NCBI RefSeq assembly: GCF_013003915.1
Contig: NZ_JABAIV010000002.1
Span: 558,001 to 622,000, forward strand
Direction of reading: 5' to 3'
Origin: Telluria aromaticivorans
GTDB lineage: Bacteria; Pseudomonadota; Gammaproteobacteria; Burkholderiales; Burkholderiaceae_D
DNA length: 64,000 nucleotides
Shown one piece after another: positions 26,221-35,765 of this stretch (the stretch's first letter is position 1; every line of letters starts with the position of its first letter). The position numbers were made by a program, and so were the translations under genes. Under the pieces are notes generated by a model. It was given only the letters and a program-made list of their open reading frames with translations. It was not told where the DNA came from and made no database searches.

Positions 26221-27443
26221 TGGGCACGATCGCCGTTTCGAACCTGGGCAAGGCCTACAAGCAGTACCCGACGCGCTGGTCGCGCCTGGGCGAATGGCTG
26301 CTGCCGATGCGCGGCCCGCGCCACAAGCTCAAATGGGTGCTGACCGATATCAGCTTCCGGGTCTCGCCCGGCGAAGCCGTGGGCCTGATCGGCATCAACG
26401 GTGCAGGAAAAAGCACGCTGCTCAAACTCATCACCGGCACCACCCAGCCGACCACCGGGGCGGTCGCCATGGAGGGCCGCGTGGCGGCCCTGCTGGAGCT
26501 GGGCATGGGCTTCCATCCCGACTTCACCGGCCGCCAGAACGTCTATATGGCGGGCCAGCTGCTGGGCATGACGGTGCCCGAGATCACGGCGCTGATGCCG
26601 CAGATCGAAGACTTCGCCGGCATCGGCGAGTACATGGACCAGCCGGTGCGCGTCTACTCGAGCGGCATGCAGATGCGGGTGGCCTTCTCGGTCGCCACCG
26701 CGCGCCGCCCGGACATCCTGATCGTGGACGAAGCGCTGTCTGTGGGCGACGCCTATTTCCAGCACAAGAGTTTCGACCGCATCCGCCAGTTCCGCAAGGA
26801 GGGCACTACCCTGCTGCTGGTCTCGCACGACAAGCAGGCGATCCAGTCAGTGTGCGACCGCGCCATTTTGCTCGACGGCGGGCGCCTGGCGAAAGAAGGC
26901 AAGCCGGAAGAAATCATGGACTACTACAACGCCATGATCGCCGAGCGCGAAAACGAAACGGTGCGCCTGAACGGCACCAGCGGCGGCAAGGTGCAGACGG
27001 TTTCCGGCACCGGCGAAGCGACCGTCTCCGACATCGCCCTGATCGACGAGACGGGCGCGCGGGTCGAGGTGGTCGACGTGGGCGCGGCCGTGACCCTGGA
27101 AGTGCGGGTGCAGGCAAAGGCCGCGATCCCGCGCATGGTGCTCGGCTACATGATCAAGGACCGCCTCGGCCAGCCGATGTACGGCACCAATACCCACCTC
27201 AAGGGGCTGCCGCTGGAAGCGGTCGGCCCCGGCGAAGAAGTGGTCTACCGCTTCGCCTTCCCGATGAACCTCGGCCCCGGCACCTATTCGGTCGCGACCG
27301 CGATCGTCAGCACCGAGACCCACCTGGTGAACAACTACGAGTGGCGCGACCTGGCCCTGGTGTTCACCGTGATGAACATGCGCCGCCCGCACTTCGAGGG
27401 TTCGGCCTGGCTCGACCCGGCCATCGACATACAACGCACATGA
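26220..27443 (+). CDS. ABC transporter ATPase with Wzt-type C-terminal domain
   Basis: A 407-aa protein with ATG inside the TGATG overlap. The ATPase domain (about 1-245) has Walker A GINGAGKST, signature YSSGMQMRVAFS, Walker B DILIVDEALSVGD and H-loop LLVSHDK. The C-terminal region (about 265-405) is the beta-sandwich Wzt domain (YGTNTHLKGLP, GPGTYSVATAI), which in O-antigen transporters binds the capped end of the glycan before export. Its presence implies a modified non-reducing end recognised by this domain. The next gene, a methyltransferase, is a candidate for that cap. Confidence 0.93.
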   Translation: MGTIAVSNLGKAYKQYPTRWSRLGEWLLPMRGPRHKLKWVLTDISFRVSPGEAVGLIGINGAGKSTLLKLITGTTQPTTGAVAMEGRVAALLELGMGFHPDFTGRQNVYMAGQLLGMTVPEITALMPQIEDFAGIGEYMDQPVRVYSSGMQMRVAFSVATARRPDILIVDEALSVGDAYFQHKSFDRIRQFRKEGTTLLLVSHDKQAIQSVCDRAILLDGGRLAKEGKPEEIMDYYNAMIAERENETVRLNGTSGGKVQTVSGTGEATVSDIALIDETGARVEVVDVGAAVTLEVRVQAKAAIPRMVLGYMIKDRLGQPMYGTNTHLKGLPLEAVGPGEEVVYRFAFPMNLGPGTYSVATAIVSTETHLVNNYEWRDLALVFTVMNMRRPHFEGSAWLDPAIDIQRT

Positions 27444-28738
27444 CTTTAATCTCCTACGCCCAGAACCTCGAGGACGTGCTGCTGTGGCGCGTGCTCGGGC
27501 ACGTGAAAAACGGCTTCTACATCGACGTCGGCGCCAACGATCCCGAAGAGCATTCGGTGACCAAGGCCTTCTATGACGCCGGCTGGCGCGGCATCAGCAT
27601 CGAGCCCCTGCCCAGCTTCCACCAGGCCTTCCTCGACCAGCGCCCGCGCGACGTCAACCTGGCGGTGGCCGCAGGCAGCTCGGACGGCGAACTGACCCTG
27701 TACGACGTGCCGGCCGTGCGCGGCTGGGCCTCGCCCGACCAAATGGTGGCCGAACTGCACCGTTCCGAAGGGCACGAAGTCGCCGAACTGACCGTCCCGG
27801 TGCGCACCCTCGCTTCGGTCTGCGAAGAACACGTGCAGGGTGAGATCCACTTCCTGAAGGTCGACGTCGAAGGCTTCGAAGGCGAAGTGCTGCGCGGGAT
27901 GGACTTCGTGCGCTGGCGCCCGTGGGTGCTGGTCATCGAGGCGACCCTGCCGAACAGCCGCGCCACCAACCACGCGAGCTGGGAGCACCTGGTGACCGGG
28001 CAGCGCTACCGCTTCGCCTGGTTCGATGGCCTGAACCGCTATTACGTGGCAGAGGAACACACGGACCTGATGGCGCATTTCGGCATCCAGCCGAACGTGT
28101 TCGACGACTATATTTCGCACCACCTCGACAAGGCCTGGGCCTCGTCGAAGGCACTCACGCATTCCCTGCGCGAATCCGAGCGCCACGCCGCCGAGACCGG
28201 CCAGCGTGCGGACGCCATTGCCCGCGAAGCGGCCGAGCTGCACGACCGGCTCGATACCGCCTGGGCGCGCGCCGAGCAGCTGGCCCAGGAAAAGATGCAT
28301 GCCGACGCCAGCATCGCCGCCCTCCAGCAGGCAGTGGCAGCCGAGCAGGCGAACGCCGAAAAGCTGCTGGCCTGGGCGAAAAGCCTGGAAGCGACCGTCA
28401 TTGCCACCCACAACAGCACCTCGTGGAAGATCACCCGTCCGGTGCGCGCGCTCGGCAACCTGGTTCATTCGCTGCGCCGGCCGGAACTGGTGCGCCGCAT
28501 CCTCACACGCCTGACCCGCAACGAAGCGCTGCGGCGCCTGCTCATCCCGGTGCTGCTGCGTTTCCCGCCGCTGGGCCGGCGCGTGCAGGCCTCGCTGGCC
28601 GCCCTCAAGCAGTTGCCGCCCGAGCCGCTGCCGGAAGGCGTCAAGCCGGTGCCGGATGCCTTGCGCGGCGTGCCGGCCTCGGTGCGCGGCGTGCTGGCCG
28701 ACCTGGAACGGGCGCGCCACCACCATACCAGCCGCTGA
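27440..28738 (+). CDS. FkbM-family methyltransferase with coiled-coil tail
   Basis: A 432-aa protein, ATG overlapping the previous stop (ATGA). The N-terminal part (SYAQNLEDVLLWR, then FYIDVGANDPEEHSVTKAFY, the SAM-binding motif I, about 25-44) and FLKVDVEGFEGEVLRGMDF are diagnostic of FkbM methyltransferases, which usually O-methylate sugars. Residues about 215-335 form a predicted coiled coil (EKMHADASIAALQQAVAAE), and the rest is basic. Coiled-coil tails are known in enzymes that cap and size O-polysaccharides. Paired with the Wzt domain, a terminating methylation role is attractive but inferred. Confidence 0.85.
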   Translation: MTLISYAQNLEDVLLWRVLGHVKNGFYIDVGANDPEEHSVTKAFYDAGWRGISIEPLPSFHQAFLDQRPRDVNLAVAAGSSDGELTLYDVPAVRGWASPDQMVAELHRSEGHEVAELTVPVRTLASVCEEHVQGEIHFLKVDVEGFEGEVLRGMDFVRWRPWVLVIEATLPNSRATNHASWEHLVTGQRYRFAWFDGLNRYYVAEEHTDLMAHFGIQPNVFDDYISHHLDKAWASSKALTHSLRESERHAAETGQRADAIAREAAELHDRLDTAWARAEQLAQEKMHADASIAALQQAVAAEQANAEKLLAWAKSLEATVIATHNSTSWKITRPVRALGNLVHSLRRPELVRRILTRLTRNEALRRLLIPVLLRFPPLGRRVQASLAALKQLPPEPLPEGVKPVPDALRGVPASVRGVLADLERARHHHTSR

Positions 28739-28773
28739 CCCATTCAAGGTTAGCGCCAAAGGCTTACTGAACT

Positions 28774-31695
28774 ATGCGTATCGTTATCGACCTTCTTGAC
28801 AACCACGGCCGCGTGGACCCCGCCGCGCTGGCGCTGACGCAGGAATTGCTGCGCCAGGCCGGTGACCGTGAGGTGCATGTCGCCGTCCCGCTGCTCGATC
28901 CGCTTACACTGGAGATCCTGCGTGCCGGCGGCCTACTGCCGCCCGACCGCGTGCGGGCCTTCGACCTGCCGGCCGGGGGCCGGGTGCGCGCCCTGGTGCG
29001 CCAGCATGCGCTGGCCAGCCTGGCCCCAGGCGTGGTGCTGGCGCCGGTGCGCGCGGCCGGCAAGCGCGCCGCCACGGCAGGGACTGCACCCTACCCGGTG
29101 CTGGAAACCGAATGCCGCGGCGTGAACGTCGCCACCCTGCTCACCGCGCTCGACGCCACCGCGGCAGAACCGCTGTCGCCGGTAACTGGCGCCCGGCCGC
29201 GCCTGGCCTACGTGTCGCCGCTGCCGCCGGAAAAATCGGGCATCGCCGACTACAGCGCCGAACTGGTGCCGGAACTGGCGCAGTACTACGACATCGAACT
29301 GGTGGTGGACCAGGACCCGGAACTGGTCCTCGATGCGCGCCTGGCCGGTCTCCCCCTGCGCAGCGCGGACTGGCTGCGCGAGCACGCGCATGATTTCGAG
29401 CGCGTGGTCTACCACTTCGGCAATTCGCACGCCCACAAGCACATGTTCGGGCTGGTGCGCGAGGTGCCCGGCATCGTCGTGCTGCACGACTTCTACCTGT
29501 CCGGCGTGCTCGACAACCTCGAGCGCGAGGAATACCTCGACAAGGGCTTCCTGCAGGCGCTGTACGAGTCGCACGGCTATACCGGCCTGCTCGGGCACCG
29601 TAGGGAAGGCCGCAACCCGTCGATCTGGAAATACCCGCTCAACAAGGGCGTGCTCGACAAGGCCAGCGGTGTCATCGTCCATTCCGACTTCTCGCGCGAA
29701 CTCGCGGAGCAGTGGTACGGAAAAGGTGCCGCCGACGGCTGGCGCACCATCCCGCTGCTGCGCGGCCGCCAGGGGGGCAGCGCAACGCAGGATGCACGCA
29801 ATGCAGCGCGTGCGGCCCTGGGGCTGGAGGGCGACGCTTTTGTTGTCGCCACCTTCGGCATGCTGGGCCGCACCAAGCTCAACGCCGAACTGCTGGAAGC
29901 CTACCTGGCCTCGCCGCTCGCGCTCGACCCCAACTGCCACCTGGTCTTCATCGGCGAGAACGATCCCGGTCCGTATGGCGAAGAGCTGCGCGAACAGATC
30001 CTCGCCAGCCCCGCAGCCGGCCGCATCCGCATCACCGGTTTCGTCGATGCCGCGGTCTATGCCCACTACCTGGCCGCCGCCGACGTCGCGGTGCAGCTGC
30101 GTTCGTCCACCCGCGGCGAGACCTCGGCAGCGGTGCTCGACTGCCTGCTGTACGGCCTGCCGACCATCGTCAACGCCCACGGCTCGACGGCTTCGCTGCC
30201 CGATACGCTGCTGGTGAAACTGCCCGACGAATTCACGGTGGGCCAACTGGTCGGCGCTCTGTCCAGCCTGCGCGGAGATGCCGCGCTGCGCGCCCGCTTG
30301 TCGGCGCGCGCGCTCGGGCACATGGCCGAACACCATGCGCCGGCCCACGTCGGCGCCCTGTACCGCGACGCCATCGAAGATTTTGCCCGGCACGGCGAGC
30401 ATGCCGCCTACCAGCAGCTGGTACGCGCGGTGGCGCCGCTATGCCCGGCCCAGGAACTGCAGGACCTGGCGGCGGCCATCGCCTTCAACCGCGCCCCGGC
30501 CCAGCCGCGCCAATTGCTGGTGGACGTCTCGGCGGTGGTGCAGTCCGACCTCAAGACCGGCATCCAGCGCGTGGTGCGCAGCATCCTGCTGGCGATGATC
30601 GCCGACCCGCCGCCGGGCTTCCGGATCGAGCCGGTGTACTCGCATGGCGGCAACCGCAGTTACCATTATGCGCGCCGCTTCGGCCTCGGCATGGTGGGTG
30701 AAACCGAGCTGGCGCTGGAAGACGCGCCGGTCGACCTGCGCCCCGGCGACATCTTCTTCGGCCTCGACCTGTTCACCACCGGCACCTCGCAGAACGAGCA
30801 GCTGCTGCTGTCGATGCGCGACCGCGGCGTCGGCGTTTATTTCGTCGTGTTCGACATCCTGCCGATGCTGCGCCCGGACGTCTTCCCCTTCGGCACCGAA
30901 CAGTATTTCGGCGACTTCCTGCGCACGGTGCACAAGGTGTCGGACGGCGTGCTGTGCATCTCGCGCGCGGTGGCCGACGAACTGGCGGCCTGGATCGAGC
31001 GCGAAGGCTTGAAACGCCGCACGCCGCTGCAGCTCGGCCACTTCCACCTTGGCGCCGACATCAACGCCAGCGCGCCGAGTTTTGGTTTGCCGCCGGATGC
31101 CGACCAGGTGCTGGCGGCGCTGGGCGAACGCCCGAGCTTCCTGATGGTGGGCACGGTCGAGCCGCGCAAGGGCCACACGCAGGCGCTGGCCGCCTTCGAA
31201 CTGCTGTGGGAGCGCGGCGAGGACGTCAACCTCGTGGTGGTGGGCAAGCAGGGCTGGATGATGGAGAAGCTGTGCGAGCGCATGGCCGCGCATCCGGAAA
31301 AATCGAAGCGCCTGTTCTGGCTGCCGGGCATCTCGGACGAGATGCTGCTCAAGCTGTACGCCGGCTCGGCCGCCCTGCTGGCGCCGTCGGAAGGCGAAGG
31401 CTTCGGCCTGCCGCTGATCGAAGCGGCCCAGAAGGGCATCCCGATCCTGGCGCGCAGCCTGCCGGTGTTCCGCGAAGTGGCGGGCGAGCACGCCTATTAT
31501 TTCGACGGCCTGGCCCCGCAAGACCTGGCGGCTGCCGTGAGCGCATGGCTGGCCCTGCAGCGCGAGGGCAAGGCGCCGCAATCGACCGGCATGCCCTGGC
31601 TGACCTGGGACGGCGCCGCGCAGCAGGTGCTGGACGCGCTGGTGCGCCGGCAGTGGTACCGCACGCTGCCCGGGACGGACGACCGCCATGCTTGA
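28774..31695 (+). CDS. Tandem GT4-type glycosyltransferase
   Basis: A 973-aa cytoplasmic protein with two glycosyltransferase family 4-like units. Unit 1 (about 145-550) has LAYVSPLPPEKSGIADYSAE and the Rossmann segment VVATFGMLGRTK. Unit 2 (about 580-965) has a QTGIQRV-like start (DLKTGIQRVVRSI), FLMVGTVEPRKGH and the E-x7-E nucleotide-sugar motif in SEGEGFGLPLIEAAQ. Two active sites in one chain suggest addition of two sugars or a disaccharide repeat. The N-terminal 140 residues are an extra domain. It overlaps the next gene by 8 bp. Sugar specificity cannot be read. Confidence 0.88.
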   Translation: MRIVIDLLDNHGRVDPAALALTQELLRQAGDREVHVAVPLLDPLTLEILRAGGLLPPDRVRAFDLPAGGRVRALVRQHALASLAPGVVLAPVRAAGKRAATAGTAPYPVLETECRGVNVATLLTALDATAAEPLSPVTGARPRLAYVSPLPPEKSGIADYSAELVPELAQYYDIELVVDQDPELVLDARLAGLPLRSADWLREHAHDFERVVYHFGNSHAHKHMFGLVREVPGIVVLHDFYLSGVLDNLEREEYLDKGFLQALYESHGYTGLLGHRREGRNPSIWKYPLNKGVLDKASGVIVHSDFSRELAEQWYGKGAADGWRTIPLLRGRQGGSATQDARNAARAALGLEGDAFVVATFGMLGRTKLNAELLEAYLASPLALDPNCHLVFIGENDPGPYGEELREQILASPAAGRIRITGFVDAAVYAHYLAAADVAVQLRSSTRGETSAAVLDCLLYGLPTIVNAHGSTASLPDTLLVKLPDEFTVGQLVGALSSLRGDAALRARLSARALGHMAEHHAPAHVGALYRDAIEDFARHGEHAAYQQLVRAVAPLCPAQELQDLAAAIAFNRAPAQPRQLLVDVSAVVQSDLKTGIQRVVRSILLAMIADPPPGFRIEPVYSHGGNRSYHYARRFGLGMVGETELALEDAPVDLRPGDIFFGLDLFTTGTSQNEQLLLSMRDRGVGVYFVVFDILPMLRPDVFPFGTEQYFGDFLRTVHKVSDGVLCISRAVADELAAWIEREGLKRRTPLQLGHFHLGADINASAPSFGLPPDADQVLAALGERPSFLMVGTVEPRKGHTQALAAFELLWERGEDVNLVVVGKQGWMMEKLCERMAAHPEKSKRLFWLPGISDEMLLKLYAGSAALLAPSEGEGFGLPLIEAAQKGIPILARSLPVFREVAGEHAYYFDGLAPQDLAAAVSAWLALQREGKAPQSTGMPWLTWDGAAQQVLDALVRRQWYRTLPGTDDRHA

Positions 31696-33139
31696 ACGCG
31701 ACATCGCCGGCGACCGCGCCGGCGACCTGCAGCGACCGCTGGTCGTCGACCTGGACGGCACGCTGATCCATTCCGACCTGTTGTGGGAATCGATCGTGCT
31801 GTTCCTGAAGACGAACCTCCTGCGCGCCTGGCTGCTGCCGTTCTGGCTGTTGGCGGGCAAGGCCGGTTTCAAGGAGCGCCTGGCGAACGCGGTCGAACTC
31901 GACCCCGCCGCCCTGCCCTATGACCGCACGGTGCTGGCCATGGTCGGCACGGAGCGGGCACGCGGGCGCACCGTGGTGCTGGCCACCGGCGCCCAGCGCC
32001 GTTTCGCCGAGCAGGTAGCAAGGCACCTGGGCCTGTTCGACCTGGTGCTCGCCACCGGCGACGGCATCAACCTGACTTCGCATAACAAGGCACGCCGCCT
32101 GGCCGAGCTGTATGGCGCACAAGGCTACGACTACATCGGCAACTCGCGCGCCGACCTGCCGGTATGGCTGGGCTGCGCGCATCCGCTGTCGGTCACGCAT
32201 AAACCTTTTCGCCTGGCGGACGGCCGCGCCACGGTCCATTCGGGCAGCGTGCGCGGCGGGGTTGCCCACGCCCTGTTCAAGGCGCTGCGCCCGCGCCAGT
32301 GGCTGAAGAACCTGCTGGTGTTCGTGCCGATGCTGGCGGGCCATGCGCTCGACCTGCCGACCTTCATGGCCTCGCTGGTCGCCTTCGTGGCGTTCTCGCT
32401 GTGCGCCTCCAGCGCCTACCTGCTCAACGACGCGCTGGACGCCCAGGACGACCGCGTCCACCCGACCAAGCACACGCGCCCGATCGCTTCGGGCGCCTTG
32501 CCGCTGCCGCTGGCGCTGGCGGCCAGCCCGCTGCTGGCCTTGGGCGCCATCGCGCTGTGCGCAACGTATAACCCGCTGCTGCTGGCGGCAGTCGGCGTGT
32601 ATTTTGCTACTACCGTGGCCTATTCGGCCTGGCTCAAGCGCCTGCTGATGATCGACATCGTCACGTTGGCCATGTTGTACAGCCTGCGCGTGCTGGGCGG
32701 CGCCGCCGCGACCGGCATCCCGCCCTCGTTCTGGCTGCTGGCCTTCTCGTTCTTCATTTTCCTGAGCCTGGCGCTGCTCAAGCGCCACAGCGAATTGATC
32801 AACCTGCACAACCAGGGCAAGGACAAGACCCGCGGGCGCGGCTACACCACCGCCGACAAGACGCCGGTGGGCATCATGGGCATCAACAGCGCTTTCGTCT
32901 CGGTGCTGATCTTCATGCTCTATTTTAATTCCGACAACGTGCTGGACCAGTACCGCACTCCCGAATGGCTGGCCGGGATCCTGCCCTTGCTGGTGTTCTG
33001 GCTCGGCCGCCTGTGGGTGCTGTCCTTCCGCGGCCAGGTCAACGAAGACCCGGTGCTGTACGTCAGCAAGGACAAGGTCAGCCTGGTGGTCGTGGCCTGC
33101 TGCCTGGCGCTCGCCACCCTCGCTTCGTACGGAGCATGA
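31688..33139 (+). CDS. HAD-UbiA fusion, polyprenyl-phosphate phosphoribosyltransferase-like
   Basis: A 483-aa fusion. The N-terminal HAD phosphatase-like domain (VVDLDGTLIHSD, about 18-29; ATGAQRRFAEQV) precedes a polytopic UbiA domain (about 195-480) with the metal/prenyl-phosphate motif LLNDALDAQDDRVHPTK (about 246-262). This UbiA subgroup includes the mycobacterial decaprenyl-phosphate phosphoribosyltransferase and its rhizobial relative NoeC. The HAD domain would supply the 5-phosphatase step. Product inferred: a polyprenyl-phosphate pentose (ribose or arabinose) as donor for lipid-dependent glycosyltransferases. The two GT-C-like proteins and GtrA nearby fit that scheme. Confidence 0.85.
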   Translation: MLERDIAGDRAGDLQRPLVVDLDGTLIHSDLLWESIVLFLKTNLLRAWLLPFWLLAGKAGFKERLANAVELDPAALPYDRTVLAMVGTERARGRTVVLATGAQRRFAEQVARHLGLFDLVLATGDGINLTSHNKARRLAELYGAQGYDYIGNSRADLPVWLGCAHPLSVTHKPFRLADGRATVHSGSVRGGVAHALFKALRPRQWLKNLLVFVPMLAGHALDLPTFMASLVAFVAFSLCASSAYLLNDALDAQDDRVHPTKHTRPIASGALPLPLALAASPLLALGAIALCATYNPLLLAAVGVYFATTVAYSAWLKRLLMIDIVTLAMLYSLRVLGGAAATGIPPSFWLLAFSFFIFLSLALLKRHSELINLHNQGKDKTRGRGYTTADKTPVGIMGINSAFVSVLIFMLYFNSDNVLDQYRTPEWLAGILPLLVFWLGRLWVLSFRGQVNEDPVLYVSKDKVSLVVVACCLALATLASYGA

Positions 33140-33141
33140 CG

Positions 33142-34731
33142 ATGAAGACACGCCGCCCTCCCAACGCCCGATCGCGCCACCTTTCGCAACTTGCCTTCGT
33201 TGTGCTGCTGGCACTCGCCCTGCTGGCCCTGTTCATGGCGCGCCCGGTGTCGATCAGCGGCGACGCCCTCGAGTACACGGTCGATGCGGTCGCCATCGCC
33301 ACCCATGGCACGCCGGAGATCCGCAGCAGCGACATCGACCGCACCATGGCGATCCTGCCGGGGCGCTTCGACGGCCTGTTCCGCATGCTGCAGGACGAGA
33401 TGCGGCGCGGCGTGCAGGACGTGTATCCGGCATTCGCGCGCGGGCGCGGCGGCGAGGTATATCCGGTCCACTTCTTCGGCTATCCGCTGATGGCTGCCCT
33501 GCCGCTGCGCCTGCTCGAAGCGCTCGGCCAGCCGCCCTTCAAGGCTTTCCAGGCAGTGAACCTGGCCTTCGTCTTCGTGCTGGGCCTGGCCCTGCGCCGC
33601 TTCTTCGCTTCAAGCGCGCGCGCAGCCTTCGGGTTGCTGCTGTTCATGCTGTGCTGCGGGGTGCTGTACTGGACCTGGACCAGCCCGGAATGCGCCAGCG
33701 CCGCAGCCCTGCTGGCGGCATTGCTGCTGTTCACCAGCGGCATGCCGGTGGCCGGCGCGCTGCTGGCCGGCCTGGCCGCGCAGCAGAACCCGACCATCGT
33801 GTTCTTCTTCGTGTTTGCGCCGCTGATCCGCATGGCGCTGGGCTGGGACCGCAGCCGCGGCCTGACCGGCAACCTGCGCGCGCAGGTGACCTTGCGCACC
33901 ATGGCGGCGCTGGCCGCAGGCGCCGCCGTGGCGGCGCTGCCCATCCTGTTCAACCTCTACCACTACGGCGTGCCGAACCTGATCGTCGCCCGCTTCTCCG
34001 ATCCCGGCCTGATCGGCAGCACCCGCTTGCTCTCCTTCTTCGCCGACCTGAACCAGGGCATGGTCATCGGTATCCCCGGCGTGCTGGCGGCCCTGCTGCT
34101 GGTGGGCGCGCGCGGGTTGCGCCTGCTGGCCCTGTGCCTGCTGTTCACGCTGGCGCTGGTGCTGCCGGCGCTGGCCGTGATCAACTGGAATTCCGGCGCC
34201 GCCGGGCCGATGCGCTACGTGGCCTGGGCCTCGATGCCGCTGCTGTTCACCCTGCTGGCCATGCTGCGTGAACTGCCTACCTGGCGCCCCGCGGCCCTGG
34301 CGGGCGTGCTGGCGCTGCAGGCGGCGGCGATGGTGCATGCCACGCGCTACGAGTACATCGAGTTCAGCCCGCTCGCTGCCCTGGTGCTGAAGCATGCCCC
34401 AGCCTGGTACCACCCCGAGCCGGAAATCTTTGTCGAGCGCATGGGCCACAACGATAACTGGGTCGAGCCGGAAAAAATCTATACTTACCAGGTCGACGGC
34501 GTGCGCATCAAGACACTGGTGCACGCGTCGAATGCCGGGCTTGACGCCGCCCTGTGCCGAGCGGGCGCCAGGCTGGCGCCGGGCAATGCGGTCACAGTGA
34601 GCGCGCGCGGCTGGCGCTACCTCGACGGCCCGCTGCGGTGCACCCCGGCCGGACCGCAAGGAGCCATGGGTTCATCGACCGCAACATCGACTGAAGCATC
34701 GACCGCACTACCGACTGGAAGCACCCCATGA
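33142..34731 (+). CDS. Polytopic GT-C-like membrane protein
   Basis: A 529-aa protein with about ten membrane helices. ATG at 33142 has GGAG seven bases upstream; ATG at 33136, overlapping the previous stop, is the alternative. After the first helix comes an extracytoplasmic loop with GDALEYTVDAVAIATHGTP and a HFFGYPLMAALPLRLLE segment, the general plan of GT39/ArnT-like transferases that use polyprenyl-phosphate sugars. No catalytic pair can be assigned securely. The C-terminal 40 residues are Thr/Ser-rich. It overlaps the GT2 gene by 4 bp. Confidence 0.7.
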   Translation: MKTRRPPNARSRHLSQLAFVVLLALALLALFMARPVSISGDALEYTVDAVAIATHGTPEIRSSDIDRTMAILPGRFDGLFRMLQDEMRRGVQDVYPAFARGRGGEVYPVHFFGYPLMAALPLRLLEALGQPPFKAFQAVNLAFVFVLGLALRRFFASSARAAFGLLLFMLCCGVLYWTWTSPECASAAALLAALLLFTSGMPVAGALLAGLAAQQNPTIVFFFVFAPLIRMALGWDRSRGLTGNLRAQVTLRTMAALAAGAAVAALPILFNLYHYGVPNLIVARFSDPGLIGSTRLLSFFADLNQGMVIGIPGVLAALLLVGARGLRLLALCLLFTLALVLPALAVINWNSGAAGPMRYVAWASMPLLFTLLAMLRELPTWRPAALAGVLALQAAAMVHATRYEYIEFSPLAALVLKHAPAWYHPEPEIFVERMGHNDNWVEPEKIYTYQVDGVRIKTLVHASNAGLDAALCRAGARLAPGNAVTVSARGWRYLDGPLRCTPAGPQGAMGSSTATSTEASTALPTGSTP

Positions 34732-35765
34732 ACGCACCCAACACCACCAGCATGACCGTCCCGGCCGGCGCCGCCCTGGCGCTTGCCAACGCGATCGCGG
34801 TCGTGATCCCGAGCTACAAGGTTACCCGCCACATCCTTGGCGTGATCGAGGGCATCGGCCCCGAAGCCACGCGCATCTACGTGGTCGACGACAAGTGTCC
34901 GGACGGCAGCGGCGCCTTCGTGCGCGAGCACTGCCGCGACCCGCGCGTGGTCGTGCTCGAGCATGCCGAGAACCAGGGCGTCGGCGGCGCCGTCATGACC
35001 GGCTACCGCGCGGCGATCGCCGACGGCGCCAAGGTGATCGTGAAGATCGACGGCGACGGCCAGATGGATGGCAGCCTGCTGCCGAATTTCGTGGCGCCGA
35101 TCCTGGCCGGCGAAGCCGACTACACCAAGGGCAACCGCTTCTTCAACCTCGAGCGCATCGGTGCGATGCCGCCGATGCGCCTGTTCGGCAATGCGATACT
35201 GTCGCTGATGGCCAAGCTGTCCTCGGGCTACTGGGACCTGTTCGACCCGACCAACGGCTATACCGCGATCCATGCCGACGCGGCGCGCTTCCTGCCTTTC
35301 GACAAGATCAGCAAGCGCTATTTCTTCGAGTCGGACATGCTGTTCCGCCTGAATATCCTGGGCGCCGTCGTGGTCGACGTGCCGATGGACGCCGTCTATG
35401 GCGACGAGGTGAGCAACCTGAAGATCTCGAAGATCGTCACCGAATTCTTCTCCAAGCACGTGCGCAATTTCGGCAAGCGCCTGTTCTACAACTACTACCT
35501 GCGCAACATGTCGGTCGCCTCGATCGAGCTGCCGTTGGGGATCTTCCTGACCTGCTTCGGCGCCGGCTACGGCATCTCGCACTGGATCGCCTCGGCGCGC
35601 TCGGGCATCTCCACGCCGGCCGGCACCGTCATGCTGGCAGCGCTGCCGGTGATCATGGGCGTGCAGCTGATCCTGGCCTTCCTGGCGCACGACGTCGCCT
35701 CGGTGCCGCGCCGCCCGCTGCACAAGAAGACGCTGTACCGCAGCAGCAATAGCGGCAGCAAATGA
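34728..35765 (+). CDS. GT2 polyprenyl-phosphate glycosyltransferase
   Basis: A 345-aa family 2 glycosyltransferase of the DPM1/ArnC type. The start of the GT-A fold is VVIPSYKVTRHI (about 25-36), followed by VVDDKCPDGSG and the metal-binding KIDGDGQMD (about 106-114); the acceptor region has FDPTNGYTAIHA. Two C-terminal membrane helices (about 265-330) anchor it. Such enzymes load a sugar onto polyprenyl phosphate. The next gene encodes GtrA, the usual partner thought to move the lipid-sugar across the membrane. Start and stop overlap both neighbours by 4 bp. Confidence 0.92.
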   Translation: MNAPNTTSMTVPAGAALALANAIAVVIPSYKVTRHILGVIEGIGPEATRIYVVDDKCPDGSGAFVREHCRDPRVVVLEHAENQGVGGAVMTGYRAAIADGAKVIVKIDGDGQMDGSLLPNFVAPILAGEADYTKGNRFFNLERIGAMPPMRLFGNAILSLMAKLSSGYWDLFDPTNGYTAIHADAARFLPFDKISKRYFFESDMLFRLNILGAVVVDVPMDAVYGDEVSNLKISKIVTEFFSKHVRNFGKRLFYNYYLRNMSVASIELPLGIFLTCFGAGYGISHWIASARSGISTPAGTVMLAALPVIMGVQLILAFLAHDVASVPRRPLHKKTLYRSSNSGSK

